Assembly (NCBI GenBank): GCA_016464825.1
Contig: JAEKNQ010000064.1
Coordinates: 1-49,120 of the forward strand
DNA length: 49,120 nt
Direction of reading: 5' to 3'
From: Candidatus Dormiibacter inghamiae
GTDB lineage: Bacteria; Chloroflexota; Dormibacteria; Dormibacterales; Dormibacteraceae
In this document: in pieces, positions 48,950 through 49,120 of the stretch
How the letters are laid out: each line of letters starts with the position of its first letter
Position numbering within the stretch: the stretch's first letter is position 1
The notes under the pieces: model-generated
What the model saw: only the letters and a program-made list of their open reading frames with translations
Told to the model about the DNA's origin: nothing
Databases searched by the model: none
Translations under genes and position numbers: made by a program

Positions 48950-49120
48950 CTACGACGGGGAGGCGGCGGGCTCCCGCTTGCCGGGGGTGACGTTGAAGGT
49001 GAAGCCGCCCTCCGGATCGACGTCCACCTCCACCGCGTCGCCACGCTGGAAGCGACCCGCCAGCAGCTCCTCCGAGAGCTGATCCTCGATCCGGCTCGTG
49101 ATCACACGACGCAAAGGACG
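48950..49120 (-). CDS. clpC: C-terminal end of a ClpC/ClpB-type AAA+ ATPase (partial)
   Basis: The last 56 codons before the stop at 48950 are visible. They read RPLRRVITSRIEDQLSEELL, then a GRFQRGDAVEVDVDPEG strand region: the C-terminal D2-small domain of Hsp100/Clp ATPases. The ARPLRRVI-type sequence is strongly conserved in ClpC and ClpB; the two cannot be separated from this fragment. It continues beyond the window. Confidence 0.85.
   Translation of the reverse strand, partial: RPLRRVITSRIEDQLSEELLAGRFQRGDAVEVDVDPEGGFTFNVTPGKREPAASPS

Noticed and set aside
1..49120. tRNA genes, rRNA genes and CRISPR arrays
   Set aside because: No TTCRAATC-type T-loops in cloverleaf context, no rRNA signatures and no regularly spaced repeats were found by eye, including around rpmG-secE where tRNA genes often lie.

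Overview
The window is GC-rich bacterial chromosome with dense, co-directional gene blocks. Gene content points to a soil-type member of the Terrabacteria, most like Candidatus Dormibacterota (Dormibacteraeota) or a neighbouring Chloroflexota lineage. The basis is a complete GlgE-type glucan pathway with fused trehalose synthase-maltokinase, a CoxL/M/S-type molybdenum hydroxylase, a non-mevalonate isoprenoid pair, several apparently leaderless or weak-SD genes, and rplJ-rplL not followed by rpoB. The lineage is an inference from content, not from a phylogenetic marker comparison.

Layout. 1-1.15 kb: the start of a gene leaving the window, a small SAM methyltransferase and a PIN-toxin remnant. 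1.35-13.9 kb: glgP on + faces a seven-gene minus-strand block (flippase, alpha/beta hydrolase, small membrane protein, IMPase-like phosphatase, glgE, treS-pep2 fusion, glgB). Together these genes turn trehalose into maltose, maltose-1-phosphate and branched alpha-glucan, which GlgP breaks down again. Between the convergent glgP and glgB lies a small promoter/mini-ORF/terminator unit. 13.9-14.7 kb: a membrane-anchored C39-like peptidase, divergent from the flippase. 14.8-18.7 kb: the minus-strand rpmG-secE-nusG-rplK-rplA-[L10 leader]-rplJ-rplL operon. 19.3-22.7 kb: a GT-C membrane glycosyltransferase, a small membrane protein and a DUF72 protein. 22.7-31.6 kb: a PIG-L deacetylase, pyk, rlmB, an MFS carrier, and the tightly overlapping radA-ispD-ispF-cysS operon. 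31.8-36.0 kb: a molybdenum hydroxylase operon (luciferase-like oxidoreductase, FAD, 2Fe-2S and Moco subunits). 36.2-39.6 kb: a large S8-like protease whose prepro region is broken. 39.7-48.9 kb: a lone receiver protein, an epimerase with a long disordered tail, hydrolases, an acyl-CoA ligase, an SDR, an amidase, an MFS carrier, an IS3 remnant and an ICMT-like enzyme. The window ends in the C-terminus of a ClpC/ClpB-type ATPase.

The most unusual signal is a family of three roughly 240-320 bp elements at 17126-17379, 17945-18267 and 21651-21895. Each is flanked by TA, and each sits exactly in the stop codon of a gene. Removing the element plus one TA restores a normal tight gene junction in all three cases. 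The first base of the element (G) re-creates a TAG stop, so insertion leaves the upstream gene intact. The ends form a stem of about 27 bp in which every wobble is G-T on the same strand (13 G-T against no A-C over the three copies). Internal hairpins show compensatory changes. This suggests a mobile element constrained as RNA or single-stranded DNA and specialised for stop codons; two of the copies sit inside the essential secE-nusG-rplK operon.
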